A stretch of DNA of 64,000 nucleotides from JAUILA01 sp050289805 (GCA_050289805.1 JBNKGL010000002.1:124001-188000), one strand, 5' to 3'. Counted from the first letter of the stretch, positions 45,101 to 53,635 are shown. Notes: generated by a model from the sequence alone, not told the origin. Numbers and translations are program-made.

Positions 45101-45605
45101 CTATAGTCTGTATCCCAAGGTATTTACAGATTTTTATCATGACTGGCAGGAATATGGTGAAATATGGAGACTTCCAACGAAGGCGTTTTTCTACGGCCTT
45201 GATGACGGAGAAGAAATATTTCTGGAGATTGGCAAAGGAAAGGCAATCATTATCAAGAAACTCTATACCTCGCCCACTAATGATAAGGGTATCAGCAAGG
45301 TGTATTTTGAAATGAATGGACAAACCAGGATCCTGGATGTGAAGGATATTCACTTTAAATCTGACCGTCCCACACATATGAAAGTGAGTTCTGATATGCA
45401 GGTTGGTTCACCTCTGATGGGAAGAATTGCTGAAATAAAAGTGAAAGAGGGGCAGAAAATATCTGAAAATGATGCGCTGTTTGTGATCGAGGCTATGAAG
45501 ATGGAATCAACGGTAAATGCTGCCAGGAGCGGAAAGGTGAAGAAAATCTATATTCAGGCGGGTGAAATGGTGGAACAGGACGATGTGGTTATTGAGCTTG
45601 AGTAA
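42159..45605 (+). CDS. pyc: Pyruvate carboxylase
   Basis: A 1148-aa single-chain biotin enzyme that carboxylates pyruvate to oxaloacetate. Order: biotin carboxylase domain (about 1-460; KLMVANRGEIAIRILRA, ASGGGGRGMRIV, EVNPRVQVEHT), carboxyltransferase barrel (about 535-810; DTTFRDAHQSLLATRMR, with HLHTHDTS carrying metal ligands), the conserved PYC-type linker and the C-terminal biotinyl domain with Lys in FVIEAMKMES. All domains are intact and the length is standard. It supplies oxaloacetate to the TCA cycle. Its last 17 bases overlap the convergent plsC gene. A near-consensus promoter (TTG at 42101, TAACTTTTG at 42124) precedes it. Confidence 0.97.
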   Translation: MTTELKEINKLMVANRGEIAIRILRAASELKIRTVTIFTFEDRYSLHRYKADEAYQIGADNDPLKPYLDIEEIISVAKRNNVDAIHPGYGFLSENVKLARRCREEGIIFVGPEPEVMERLGDKVEAKKIARAAEVPVIEDSHEPLTSVEIARKEADRIGFPVVVKAASGGGGRGMRIVLKSGDLEKAYDEARNEALKAFGDDTVFLEKFIDKPKHIEVQIMADNYGNIVHLFERDCSVQRRFQKVVEVAPSVTLHQETKDKLYEYALKIARTVSYNNVGTVEFLVDKDENVYFIEVNPRVQVEHTITEEITGVDIVRSQILIARGFELADRRIYLKSQDDVKCNGYAIQCRITTEDPSNNFQPDYGTIIAYRSASGFGIRLDAGNCYAGVTISPFFDSLLVKVSSWGRTLKGAAERLNRALSEFRIRGVNTNIGFLENVINHPVFYRGEATVNFISDHPELFDMPRRLNRGTRVLNYLGHMSVNGNPNIKKADKSRKFREPKVPVYDRLGDYPKGSRDRLHELGREGFVKWLQEEKKIQYTDTTFRDAHQSLLATRMRTIDMLKVAESYAKNHPEVFSMEMWGGATFDVCMRFLYENPWDRLKLLREAMPNMLFQMLLRGSNAVGYKAYPDNLIEKFIEKTAENGIDIFRIFDSLNWVEAMKVSIRTVRERTDSLAEACICYTGDVTQKDTKYNLQYYLDMARQLEDEGAHILAIKDMAGLLKPSGAALLIPELKKAVDIPIHLHTHDTSSIQAATYMEAINGGVDVIDVAISSMSGLTSQPNFNSVVAAMEGHERELKVDLHSLNNFATYWEDVRELYYPFESGLKAGTAEVYDHEIPGGQYSNLRPQAAALGLEDKFELVKKNYALVNKLFGDLVKVTPSSKVVGDMALFMTANNLTVEDILERGQSLAFPESVHSLFKGNLGQPYGGFPQKISEIILKGDKPFTDRPNKHLEPIDFKKEFKAFQKEFDEYCDELDFLSYSLYPKVFTDFYHDWQEYGEIWRLPTKAFFYGLDDGEEIFLEIGKGKAIIIKKLYTSPTNDKGISKVYFEMNGQTRILDVKDIHFKSDRPTHMKVSSDMQVGSPLMGRIAEIKVKEGQKISENDALFVIEAMKMESTVNAARSGKVKKIYIQAGEMVEQDDVVIELE

Positions 45606-46338
45606 TGGAATAGGGTTCACCTGTTAACGTTTCATACATTCGTGAAAACGTATGGGACTTCAGGTCAGCTGGAGTTTCGAAATTTTCAGGACTAACGGGT
45701 TCATCGAATATTACACGGATCCTGCCCGGACGGACGCGCAGCTTGCCGGGTTTCATGAGGTTTCCTGCATTTACAATTACAATCGGTACAACGGGCGTGT
45801 CGGTTTGAAATGAAATTCGAAAAGCGCCATCGTAAAAGGGTTGTAATGGATGATTGGTTCGGTTTTGCGTTCCTTCCGGAAAAATGAGAATAGAGATTCC
45901 CTGGGCCAGGATATTTTTAAGGTGGTTCAGGCTTGCTTTACGGCTTTCCTGGCTTGACCGGTCGACCACAATGGTGGCAGCCGCCACAATCCATCCAAAT
46001 ACCGGAATTTTTTTGAGTTCTTTTTTTGCCAGGGGACGAAACTGGGACCTGATCCCCAGGCTGATCCCGGGCGCATCAAGATAGGAGGTATGGTTGCAAA
46101 CAAATATGTAGGATTTTTTCCAGTCAACTTTTTCGCGGCCGGAAATATCGTAACGAATTAACGTAAGCATACTGAAGATCCATGACCAAATTTTAAGGGA
46201 CCTGTATGTTATAAATCCCAGTTTCTCACTGATCATAACCGGGAATAAAATGAATGGCAGAAGGAGGATCATGAAAAAGGTAAAAACCAAAATCACCCAT
46301 CCCGTATACAAGGTGCCCGCGAAATTTCTTAGAAACAT
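45589..46338 (-). CDS. plsC: 1-acyl-sn-glycerol-3-phosphate acyltransferase
   Basis: A 249-aa PlsC-type membrane acyltransferase. It has an N-terminal membrane segment (TGWVILVFTFFMILLLPFIL), the catalytic HX4D in CNHTSYLDAPGI and the glycerol-phosphate-binding motif FPEGTQNR. It converts lysophosphatidate to phosphatidate, the second acylation of phospholipid synthesis; a paralogue with another acceptor is possible. Its 3' end lies inside the last codons of pyc. Confidence 0.9.
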   Translation of the reverse strand: MFLRNFAGTLYTGWVILVFTFFMILLLPFILFPVMISEKLGFITYRSLKIWSWIFSMLTLIRYDISGREKVDWKKSYIFVCNHTSYLDAPGISLGIRSQFRPLAKKELKKIPVFGWIVAAATIVVDRSSQESRKASLNHLKNILAQGISILIFPEGTQNRTNHPLQPFYDGAFRISFQTDTPVVPIVIVNAGNLMKPGKLRVRPGRIRVIFDEPVSPENFETPADLKSHTFSRMYETLTGEPYSITQAQ

Positions 46339-46365
46339 GGGGGCAAATTACATACAAAAAATCAG

Positions 46366-46397
46366 TTTGCGAAAATCAGATTTATAGGCTAGTTTCG
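46366..46397 (+). promoter_or_regulatory. Promoter-like sequence upstream of an orphan terminator
   Basis: TTTG at 46366-46369 and TAGTTTCG at 46390-46397 are separated by 20 bases. The second element differs from TAnnTTTG at one position. It points to the plus strand, where no gene starts. A transcript beginning near 46404 would run into the strong terminator at 46432-46464. Confidence 0.3.
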
Positions 46398-46403
46398 AAT
46401 AAT

Positions 46404-46464
46404 TGAATTAATTATTAACCTTTTTGCTTGCAATCACCTGTCCGGAAGGGCGGGTGATTTTTTT
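46404..46464 (+). ncRNA. Hypothetical short RNA between plsC and the regulatory-domain gene
   Basis: If the promoter-like sequence at 46366-46397 is active, transcription would give an RNA of about 60 bases ending in the 12-bp GNRA-capped hairpin. Its first 28 bases are AU-rich and single-stranded, which is the form of many small regulatory RNAs. No known RNA family is recognised; it could instead be the 3' end of a long pyc readthrough transcript. Confidence 0.2.
46432..46464 (+). terminator. Strong plus-strand terminator where no plus-strand gene ends
   Basis: AATCACCTGTCC and GGGCGGGTGATT pair over 12 consecutive positions (two G-U pairs) around a GGAA tetraloop of the GNRA class, followed by seven T. 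On the minus strand no T-run follows, so it is directional. It stops just at the stop codon of the minus-strand gene at 46463. The nearest upstream plus-strand gene, pyc, ends over 800 bases away. Confidence 0.8.
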
Positions 46465-47227
46465 AATTCTCCGGTTGCTCGTTAAATTTCTTAAGGCAAT
46501 TGGAAACCAGCAGGGCGATGTCATACTCGCTGGCGGAATAGATATACGCCTCGTCGATCTTGCAGAAATTCATAAACTCTTCAACTTCATCCATGGGTAA
46601 CCCTGTAAGCTGCTGAACCACCTGTTCATTGTATTTTGCTTTCAGAATTTTTGAATAATCATAGGTGGCAATGTCTTTTTCAAGCTTTTGAGCAGCTTTA
46701 GCCTCCCGGCTGAATTTGTTGTGGAAGAAGGAAAACGGACCACCAATCCTGAAAACCGGATTTTCCGTCATAGGACCCGTGCGAACGCCGGGTATACGTA
46801 CAGCTGCGTTTTCCGGTTCATCCGGGATTTCAAGTTCAATAAGCGCTTGCTTAAGGCTTTCTTCATCCCGGTAAGCGAAAATGTTCACAGGTTTCAGAAT
46901 CTGAGTAGCCGTATTCAATTCAATCGTAACACGCAATTTCCGACTGGTTTGATCGGGGTTCAGTGTAAAGGCATAGGTTTCATAACCGATTGCAGAAAAA
47001 AGGAGCGTGTCTGTGGGCATCATTTTCATCCAAAAACGCCCTTCAGTATTGCTTACGGTACCAAAACCCGAGTTTGGGTTCATGATGTGTACATAGGGTA
47101 CCGGATCCTTTGTGTCAGATTCATGTATTTCTCCCTGGATCTCGATAAATCCTTCGTCAGACTGGCCGAAAACAGCCGCCTTACATGCTACCAGGCAGAA
47201 TAAAATCACGAAAAAACGCAATGGCAT
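46463..47227 (-). CDS. Exported carboxypeptidase-regulatory-like-domain protein
   Basis: A 254-aa exported protein. The start MPLRFFVILFCLVACKAAVF at 47227 gives a normal signal peptide ending FGQ; an ATG 99 bases upstream would bury it. The first domain (about 30-115) is a CarboxypepD_reg-like beta-sandwich (EIQGEIHESDTKDPVPYVHI, VSNTEGRFWMKM, TLLFSAIGYETYAF). The C-terminal half is helical and contains a hinge GIPD-like IPGVRTGPMTENPVF and KLEKDIATYDYSKILKAKYN. In Bacteroidota such proteins occur in the periplasm beside outer-membrane systems. The function is unknown. It is divergent from the OmpA/PD40 gene with about 125 bases between starts. Confidence 0.78.
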   Translation of the reverse strand: MPLRFFVILFCLVACKAAVFGQSDEGFIEIQGEIHESDTKDPVPYVHIMNPNSGFGTVSNTEGRFWMKMMPTDTLLFSAIGYETYAFTLNPDQTSRKLRVTIELNTATQILKPVNIFAYRDEESLKQALIELEIPDEPENAAVRIPGVRTGPMTENPVFRIGGPFSFFHNKFSREAKAAQKLEKDIATYDYSKILKAKYNEQVVQQLTGLPMDEVEEFMNFCKIDEAYIYSASEYDIALLVSNCLKKFNEQPEN

Positions 47228-47352
47228 GTGTAATGGTACGTAAAATTTGGCATTTGGATACAAAATCTTACAACTGTTTTTGATATACAGCTTATCAGCC
47301 ATTTTCAAATTATGCTGTTCGTACATTTAATATGAACCAGTATGTTAAACTC

Positions 47353-49134
47353 ATGAAGAAGATCATTCTACTCTTACTTATTACAGTTGGAAATGTCTTT
47401 TTAGCTGTATCTCAGCCATTTGGCGAGAATATGGAGCTAGTCAACCTGGGTAGAAAAGTGAATACAGGGTACCATGAAGCCGGTCCGGTAATTTCCCCGG
47501 ATGGGCGTACTTTATACTTTTTTGTTCATAATCATCCCGAAAACAACTATGGTAAAGAGGGTAGCCAGGATGTATGGTTTGTACAAAAAGATGATGATGG
47601 CCAGTGGGGTGAGGCTAAACATCTGGATAAACCCCTGAATATTCACCGTTCAAATCAGGTATTTGGAATGCTTGAAGGAGGAAGCGTATTGTTTGTTCGC
47701 GGTGGTTCACGCAAAAACAGTAAAGGATTTTCATTTATCCGTAAAAACGGCAATACCTGGTCAGACCCGAAGGAAGTGGAAGTGGACCAGTTCAAGCAAA
47801 TGAATAAGGGAAAGTTTTACGGGGCGACAATTTCGGCAAACGGAGAGTTCATGATCCTGTACTTCAGTGAGCGTGAGAACAGTAATTTCAGTGATCTGTA
47901 CATAAGCAAGCGAAAGGATAACGGCGATTACAGCGTACCTGTGAAGATAGACGGACTGAATACCGGAAGGGATGAATTTGCTCCTTATCTCGCACCAGAC
48001 GATAAAACACTCTATTTCTCCAGTGGAAGAAAGGATGTAGGTATTGGTAGCGCTGATATTTACATGACCCGTCGTCTTGACGATACCTGGATGAAATGGT
48101 CTGAACCTGAGAACGTGGGAAGACCTGTAAATACACGTGCATTTGATGCATATTTATGTGTAGATAAAGATATGAATGTCTTTGTTACCCAGTCGGGACG
48201 AACAATCGATGGCGGTAACCTTGACATATTTACCCTGAAACCCAGGGAAATCAATATTCGTCTGATGGGATTGGTGATGGACGAAGAAAGTCGGCAGTCG
48301 ATTGACGGTGAAATTCGCATCATTAGCCAGCACAATGAAGCCGATACGCTCTGGACATCCGACAGAAGCGGCGCTTATGAAACCATGATCAACGCGCAGA
48401 CGAGCTATCAGATTGAAGTAGTGGCAGACGGCTATGAGCCGCTTGAAGCATCCCTCAATGTTGGTGAAGTACTTTCAGACTCAACGATTGTGCGTGATTT
48501 TGTTCTGAAGGCGAATGAGCGCGCGGTCATGTTAACTGGAATTCTTTATAATGCTGAAACGCTCGAGCCGATTACAGGAACCATTCTGATGGATCATCCG
48601 GCTGGAAACGGCAAGGAAATGATCATCAGAACCAATGGCGAAGGTTATTTTGAAAAAGAGCTGAATATTGAAGGCTGGTATATGTTAACCGGTACTGCAG
48701 AAGGCTATATGAATGCGAATGATAGTATCCATAATGACCGTTCTGAGTTATTGGTTCAGCGTGATCTTTACCTGGATCCGATAAAAATTGGTGCTACGGT
48801 ACGCCTGGATAATATTTTCTTTGATTTCGACAAGACTACCCTCAAGCCCGAATCTTACGGAGAGCTTAATAAAGTATTGAACTTCCTCGAAAGTAACCCG
48901 TCGGTAAATATTGAAATTGCCGGTCATACTGATAACAGGGGTTCTGACGAATATAACATCAACCTGTCACAGGGAAGGGCACAGGCAGTAGTGAATTACC
49001 TGATCGATCAGGGAATTGACGAAATGCGCATTAATGCCCATGGCTATGGGGAAAGTGTTCCGGTAGAAACTAATGATACTGATGCGGGACGAGCCATTAA
49101 CCGAAGGGTTGAATTTACAATCCTGAGCAAGTAA
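47353..49134 (+). CDS. OmpA-family protein with PD40 propeller and carboxypeptidase-like domains
   Basis: A 593-aa envelope protein (signal MKKIILLLLITVGNVFLAVS). Residues about 30-295 form a PD40/WD40-like beta-propeller (GPVISPDGRTLYFFVHN, FAPYLAPDDKTLYFSSGRKD, GSADIYMTRRLDD). Two carboxypeptidase-regulatory-like sandwiches follow (about 305-390 and 395-470). The C-terminal OmpA domain (about 475-593) has IFFDFDKTTLKPES and GHTDNRGSDEYN with the peptidoglycan-binding Asp and Arg (AINRRVEF). The order is that of T9SS component PorE without its N-terminal TPR, so it probably ties an outer-membrane system to peptidoglycan. An ATG at 47332 is an alternative start. Its stop abuts that of the M1 peptidase. 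Confidence 0.87.
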   Translation: MKKIILLLLITVGNVFLAVSQPFGENMELVNLGRKVNTGYHEAGPVISPDGRTLYFFVHNHPENNYGKEGSQDVWFVQKDDDGQWGEAKHLDKPLNIHRSNQVFGMLEGGSVLFVRGGSRKNSKGFSFIRKNGNTWSDPKEVEVDQFKQMNKGKFYGATISANGEFMILYFSERENSNFSDLYISKRKDNGDYSVPVKIDGLNTGRDEFAPYLAPDDKTLYFSSGRKDVGIGSADIYMTRRLDDTWMKWSEPENVGRPVNTRAFDAYLCVDKDMNVFVTQSGRTIDGGNLDIFTLKPREINIRLMGLVMDEESRQSIDGEIRIISQHNEADTLWTSDRSGAYETMINAQTSYQIEVVADGYEPLEASLNVGEVLSDSTIVRDFVLKANERAVMLTGILYNAETLEPITGTILMDHPAGNGKEMIIRTNGEGYFEKELNIEGWYMLTGTAEGYMNANDSIHNDRSELLVQRDLYLDPIKIGATVRLDNIFFDFDKTTLKPESYGELNKVLNFLESNPSVNIEIAGHTDNRGSDEYNINLSQGRAQAVVNYLIDQGIDEMRINAHGYGESVPVETNDTDAGRAINRRVEFTILSK

Positions 49135-51096
49135 TCATTCAATCAGTACTTTTTGCTGATAACGACGATTATTAACTTCTAAAAGCAAAATATACATTCC
49201 GGGGGTAAGATCTCCGGTATTTAAAATCCTGTCATTCATGGCAGGATTTTGCTTTTGCAGGAGAATCCTTCCATGGATATCCATTAACTGCACAAAGTTG
49301 AGGGGAACTGCGCCACTCTGAATTTGAATAAATTCCCGGGCCGGATTAGGGTAAACACGTATTCCAATCTCGGTTAAATCGTCAAGTCCGGTAACGCCTG
49401 CATTCGTAAAGGAATTGACGCGCTTAACGAGGTAACGGTCGGGATCAAAGGAGAGTCCGGTGACCTGTCCGGGTAGATAGACCTTGAACGTTTCAGTATT
49501 CGTTGATGGCGTCAATCGAAGAAGTGTATCTGTTCCATTTAACACTGCATTCAACGGCATAGGTGTGGTGAAAAGCTCCGTTGCGCCTGCAGCCGAGGGT
49601 GTTTGCGTAGCATTTACGATCAGGCTGTCGTTCCTGTGTTCCCAGACAATATCGTACACAGGATAGCCTTGTCCAAAATACCATTCTTCGAAAAAGTTGG
49701 TAAGATCAAGCCCGGTTTCTGCGGACATGATATCCCTGAAATCTGCACCTGTTGCTACATCATTGCCATATGTGTCTCGGTAAGTGCGTAGTGCCTGAAA
49801 GAATTTGTCATCATCATTGATCAGGTAACGAAGCATATGGAGGATGGCACCTCCCTTGTTATAGGTTAATCGTCCGTTGAAAATCCGGAACGGGTCCTCA
49901 TCCTGGCCTTCTGGAACATAAACGGATCCGAGGGGTGAGCTCAGGATGTTTTCATGCCTGCTATCCATCCAGGAGCGTGCAGAACTTTCGCCAATAAGGT
50001 TTTCGATTGCGAGGTATTCACAATAGCGCGCGAAACCTTCATTGATCCAGATGTCATTCCAGGTCTCACACGTAATGAAGTCTCCGAACCACTGGTGCCC
50101 CAATTCGTGCGCATCGAGTGTAAAAGAGAAGAAATCCATGGTCGACATGGTCTGGTGTTCCATTCCTCCTCCCATCGGGGCCATTGTATGTCCGTATTTT
50201 TCATCCGCATACGGGTAAGGGCCGAAAAGTTCTGAAAACAATCCGAGCATATCAGAAATTTCATCCAGGTCATTTTTATACTGTGTTAGCACACTGGGAA
50301 GATCGTAGATGTAATTCACAACCGGGAACGAGGGCTGCCCCGGAAGGGAGACATCATAGGAGTAATCCTGATAATCTGCGATGGCTATTGAAATCAGATA
50401 ATATGCGATCGGGTGACCTGTTTCCCACTCATAACGGGAGCGGTTATCCGGTAAATCTGTAATTCTGGCCAGTTTGCCCGATGCGCCGGCCTTCAGGCCT
50501 GAGGGAACTGTGATATAGATATAGGCTGAATCAGCTTTGTCTGTAAGTACCTGTTTGGTTGGCCACCAGTCGAGCGCATTGAATGGTTCCGATAATGTCC
50601 AGGTGACACGTGTATTCCAGTCAGTATCAAGCTCGCTGCTGATACCCTTGAAAAAGCCTGCGTCCACCGGAGGGGTGCCGTGATAGAAGACCCGAATATC
50701 TACTTTTTGTCCGGCAGATACCGGATTTTCCAATGTAATCACCACCAGGTTATTGGAATGGGTAAAATTCAGGTTCGCTGATGTTGTCAGGTCTTCAACA
50801 TTGTCAATGATCAGCGCATCTGCCAATTCCAGGACGATTTCCTGAAGGGGATCTTTGACTGCGGTGGCAAGTATCCTCACATTCGCATCCAGATCGGTAG
50901 ATTGATCGTCGGCACTGATATCGAGGTGATAGAAGTTCACATCATAGTCATAGAGACGGTTGTCTTCCAGCGGACGGGTAAAAAATCCTGGCTTGTTTTC
51001 AAAAGAATTGGCTTTGATGCAATTGGCCGGGGTCAGATCCTGTCCGCACAGTGACCATGTTATCAGGAGAAATGTTGAAAGTAGAATTATTCTCAT
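49135..51096 (-). CDS. Secreted M1-family metallopeptidase with T9SS sorting tail
   Basis: A 653-aa secreted aminopeptidase-like enzyme (signal ending LCGQ). The N-terminal M1 beta-saddle contains the substrate motif GGMEH (residues 310-314). The zinc site is HELGHQWFG (His330, Glu331, His334), with Glu353 in NEGFARYCE. The thermolysin-like domain is complete, and the large helical C-terminal domain of classic PepN is absent. Residues about 575-653 form a T9SS type A C-terminal domain: VYPNPAREFIQIQS, LMDIHGRILLQ, LTPGMYILLLE and the terminal basic KVLIE. It is therefore likely exported across the outer membrane by T9SS and attached or released. It is divergent from ssb. Confidence 0.93.
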   Translation of the reverse strand: MRIILLSTFLLITWSLCGQDLTPANCIKANSFENKPGFFTRPLEDNRLYDYDVNFYHLDISADDQSTDLDANVRILATAVKDPLQEIVLELADALIIDNVEDLTTSANLNFTHSNNLVVITLENPVSAGQKVDIRVFYHGTPPVDAGFFKGISSELDTDWNTRVTWTLSEPFNALDWWPTKQVLTDKADSAYIYITVPSGLKAGASGKLARITDLPDNRSRYEWETGHPIAYYLISIAIADYQDYSYDVSLPGQPSFPVVNYIYDLPSVLTQYKNDLDEISDMLGLFSELFGPYPYADEKYGHTMAPMGGGMEHQTMSTMDFFSFTLDAHELGHQWFGDFITCETWNDIWINEGFARYCEYLAIENLIGESSARSWMDSRHENILSSPLGSVYVPEGQDEDPFRIFNGRLTYNKGGAILHMLRYLINDDDKFFQALRTYRDTYGNDVATGADFRDIMSAETGLDLTNFFEEWYFGQGYPVYDIVWEHRNDSLIVNATQTPSAAGATELFTTPMPLNAVLNGTDTLLRLTPSTNTETFKVYLPGQVTGLSFDPDRYLVKRVNSFTNAGVTGLDDLTEIGIRVYPNPAREFIQIQSGAVPLNFVQLMDIHGRILLQKQNPAMNDRILNTGDLTPGMYILLLEVNNRRYQQKVLIE

Positions 51097-51197
51097 CTAC
51101 CTAAGGTAAAAATTTTTACTGATATGCCAGACCTGCGTATTGCAGTAGTCCGTGACAGTTTTCAACTTTCACAAGAATTCACCAAATTTTTAAACAC

Positions 51198-51554
51198 ATG
51201 AAAAAATTGAAAAACAATGTTCGGTTAATTGGTCGGTTGGGTAAAGATCCTGAGGTGCGGAATCTTCCCGGAGGTAAAATGGTGGCAAATTTTTCCCTGG
51301 CGACTTCGGATAATTATAAAAATGGAGATGGAGAACGGGTCGAAGAGACGCAGTGGCATAATATTGTTGTATGGGGGAAGTTGGCTGAAATTGCTTCGGA
51401 TTATCTGAAAAAGGGTAATGAAGTGGCACTGGAAGGAAAGCTGATACATCGGAAATATGAAACAGGAAAAGGCGAGGTTCGTTATATTACAGAGATAAAT
51501 GTCGACGAAATACTGATGCTCGGCCCGAAATCAGCGAAGGCTGCAAAAAGTTAG
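51198..51554 (+). CDS. ssb: Single-stranded DNA-binding protein, short form
   Basis: A 118-aa protein that is essentially one OB fold (KNNVRLIGRLGKDPEVRNLP, FSLATSDNYKNGDGERV, QWHNIVVWGKLAEIASDYL, KGNEVALEGKLIHRKYE). The family's acidic C-terminal tip, which recruits partner proteins, is absent: the protein ends AKAAKS, a basic tail. Short SSBs of this kind are common as extra copies in Bacteroidota, so the main SSB is probably elsewhere. The BatA-type gene follows after 59 bases on the same strand. Confidence 0.92.
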   Translation: MKKLKNNVRLIGRLGKDPEVRNLPGGKMVANFSLATSDNYKNGDGERVEETQWHNIVVWGKLAEIASDYLKKGNEVALEGKLIHRKYETGKGEVRYITEINVDEILMLGPKSAKAAKS

Positions 51555-51613
51555 TTACGGTTAATGCCGGGGAAGTAGCAGAGGTATGGGTGTTTTTACT
51601 ACTTTTGCATCAA

Positions 51614-53611
51614 ATGAGTTTTCAGAATCCTCAGCTTCTTTTTGGTCTTTTAGCACTGGTCATTCCAATTCTGATCCATTTTTTTAATTTTCGTAAAACC
51701 AGGAAAGTATATTTTTCCAATACACGTTTTCTGCAGAAGGTTAAGGAATCGACAGCGACCCGGAAACGGCTCAAGCATTACCTTATTCTGGCATCAAGAC
51801 TGTTATTTATCTTTTTTCTGGTTCTTGCCTTTGCACAGCCATTCCTGCCGGCAAAGGAGAGCAATGCGTCGGGTGAACCCGTATTTGTTTATATCGACAA
51901 TTCCTGGAGTATGAGTAATGAAGTGGAAGACGGGATTACTGCGTTGGACAGGGGCATTGGGTTCCTGGATGAGTTGATCAGTAAGTTTCCTTCAACCACT
52001 CAGTACAAATTGCTTACCAATGATTTCCTCGCATCTTCAAAGACCCTGAAGAGTGCCCGGGAAATGGAGGAGCTGATAACAGAAATCAAGTATAGCGGTG
52101 TTCCCCGAAGTATGGAGGAGATTTTGAGCCGGTTTGACGCTGATAATCAGGGCAATGGAGTAAATCTGTTTTGGCTGAGTGATTTTCAGAAGTCTACCAT
52201 CGGTGAGGAAAGCCTGACATTCGACAGTACTCAGCAAATGAATATCATTCCTCTTGAATTCAGTAATGATGCGAATGTTTATGTGGACTCCCTCTATGTT
52301 GAAAACCCTCTGATGATTACCGATGAGCAGGTGAAGCTGCATGTTGTATTCAAGAAAGTTGGCGGGTCGGGAACGGGTGAGGTCATCGCAAAGGTTTATC
52401 TCGATGGAGTTCAATCAGGTACCGCCAGTGTTTCCCTTGCGGCAAATGGACGGGAGGAGCTGGTTTTTGATTTATCGATTGACCGTTCCCAGCCACATCG
52501 GGGGAAAATTTCATTCGAGGAGTTTCCGGTAACTTTCGATAATGAGTTCAATTTTGTGCTTAATATCCCCGAAACCATTGTAGTTCTTGATATTAAAAAT
52601 GACGACGCAGTAACACCGGTTGAACTTGTTTTTGGAAATTCAGATTTATTCGACCTGGTATCACAGCCGGCCTCGAATTTGGATTATAACAGAATTGAGT
52701 TATCCGACCTCGTGGTGATCAATGGCATCAACGCTCTCGACCCCCCATTGGCAGGAGCGATAAACAGGTATGTCGATGCAGGAGGGACATTGCTAATTAT
52801 TCCAGGGAATGATCCTTCCATTGAATCCTACAAGGCCGTCAATGGGATTTCCGGTTTAGAGATCTATGACTCTGCAGGGCTTACTTCAATAGGAACACCT
52901 GATTACTCCAATCCGTTTTTCGACAATATTTTCGAAGAAAGAACGGATCGTCTCCAAATGCCGGCAGCAATACCACTGGTCAGTTCGCCTGGATTCAATG
53001 AAAGGATCCTGGCATTTCCGGATGGAAAATCATTCCTGTCTGTCCGTCGTGGAAGCGGAGATATCTATCTGATGTCGACGCCCCTGGACGATGAATTTGG
53101 AAATTTTGCGCGTCATGCCCTCTTTGTTCCCGTAATGTATAAGATTGCGGTGTCCGGCAAATCGGAGCGCAATGAATTGTATCGATACATTAACCGCAGT
53201 TCATTTTCATTAAAGCAGGATAGTGCAGTTGTTGATGCGCTTTACAGATTAGTGCGGGAGGATGAAGAAATTATACCGCAACAGCGTATCGATGGAAACC
53301 GCATTTATTTTGAAGTTCCCAGGTTTACACTTTCGACGGGATTTTATGAGTTATTCCGGGATGATACCTTTCTGGGCCTGGTGGCATTTAATACAGACCC
53401 TGAAGAGTCTGATATTCGTCAGATGACTACAGATGAGGTTGTGAGTTCATACCAGGGTAAGCTTGTTGATATCATCTCCTCCGACAGCCAAAATGATTTT
53501 GCCGGGGTTATTTCTGAAAAATATATTGGAAAGACGCTATGGAAAGAGGCTCTGATGCTGGCATTGTTATTTTTATTGCTGGAAGTTTTACTGATACGAT
53601 TTATGCCTTAA
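51614..53611 (+). CDS. BatA-domain membrane protein with a VWA-like region
   Basis: A 665-aa protein with the BatA/aerotolerance N-terminal module (about 1-80): MSFQNPQLLFGLLALVIPIL, the short FNFRKTRKVYFSNTRFL and a second span LLFIFFLVLAFAQPFLP. A von Willebrand A-like region follows (VFVYIDNSWSMSNEVEDG has the DxSxS-like metal site, Asp-Asn-Ser-Trp-Ser). Later beta-rich and GATase-like portions lead to a C-terminal span (LMLALLFLLLEVLLIRFM). Such proteins occur in almost all Bacteroidota next to this dihydroorotase-like gene; their role is not known. The ATG at 51614 was chosen over one 24 bases upstream. The next gene starts 24 bases after its stop. Confidence 0.85.
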   Translation: MSFQNPQLLFGLLALVIPILIHFFNFRKTRKVYFSNTRFLQKVKESTATRKRLKHYLILASRLLFIFFLVLAFAQPFLPAKESNASGEPVFVYIDNSWSMSNEVEDGITALDRGIGFLDELISKFPSTTQYKLLTNDFLASSKTLKSAREMEELITEIKYSGVPRSMEEILSRFDADNQGNGVNLFWLSDFQKSTIGEESLTFDSTQQMNIIPLEFSNDANVYVDSLYVENPLMITDEQVKLHVVFKKVGGSGTGEVIAKVYLDGVQSGTASVSLAANGREELVFDLSIDRSQPHRGKISFEEFPVTFDNEFNFVLNIPETIVVLDIKNDDAVTPVELVFGNSDLFDLVSQPASNLDYNRIELSDLVVINGINALDPPLAGAINRYVDAGGTLLIIPGNDPSIESYKAVNGISGLEIYDSAGLTSIGTPDYSNPFFDNIFEERTDRLQMPAAIPLVSSPGFNERILAFPDGKSFLSVRRGSGDIYLMSTPLDDEFGNFARHALFVPVMYKIAVSGKSERNELYRYINRSSFSLKQDSAVVDALYRLVREDEEIIPQQRIDGNRIYFEVPRFTLSTGFYELFRDDTFLGLVAFNTDPEESDIRQMTTDEVVSSYQGKLVDIISSDSQNDFAGVISEKYIGKTLWKEALMLALLFLLLEVLLIRFMP

Positions 53612-53635
53612 TTTGCAATTAATTATTAAGCCCGA

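Noticed and set aside
44883..45377. A 164-codon minus-strand frame inside pyc
   Set aside because: Pyruvate carboxylase is unbroken across this segment, and the opposite frame has no recognisable motif.
46688..47203. A 171-codon plus-strand frame opposite the regulatory-domain gene
   Set aside because: The minus-strand gene has a signal peptide and a recognisable domain; the plus-strand frame has neither.
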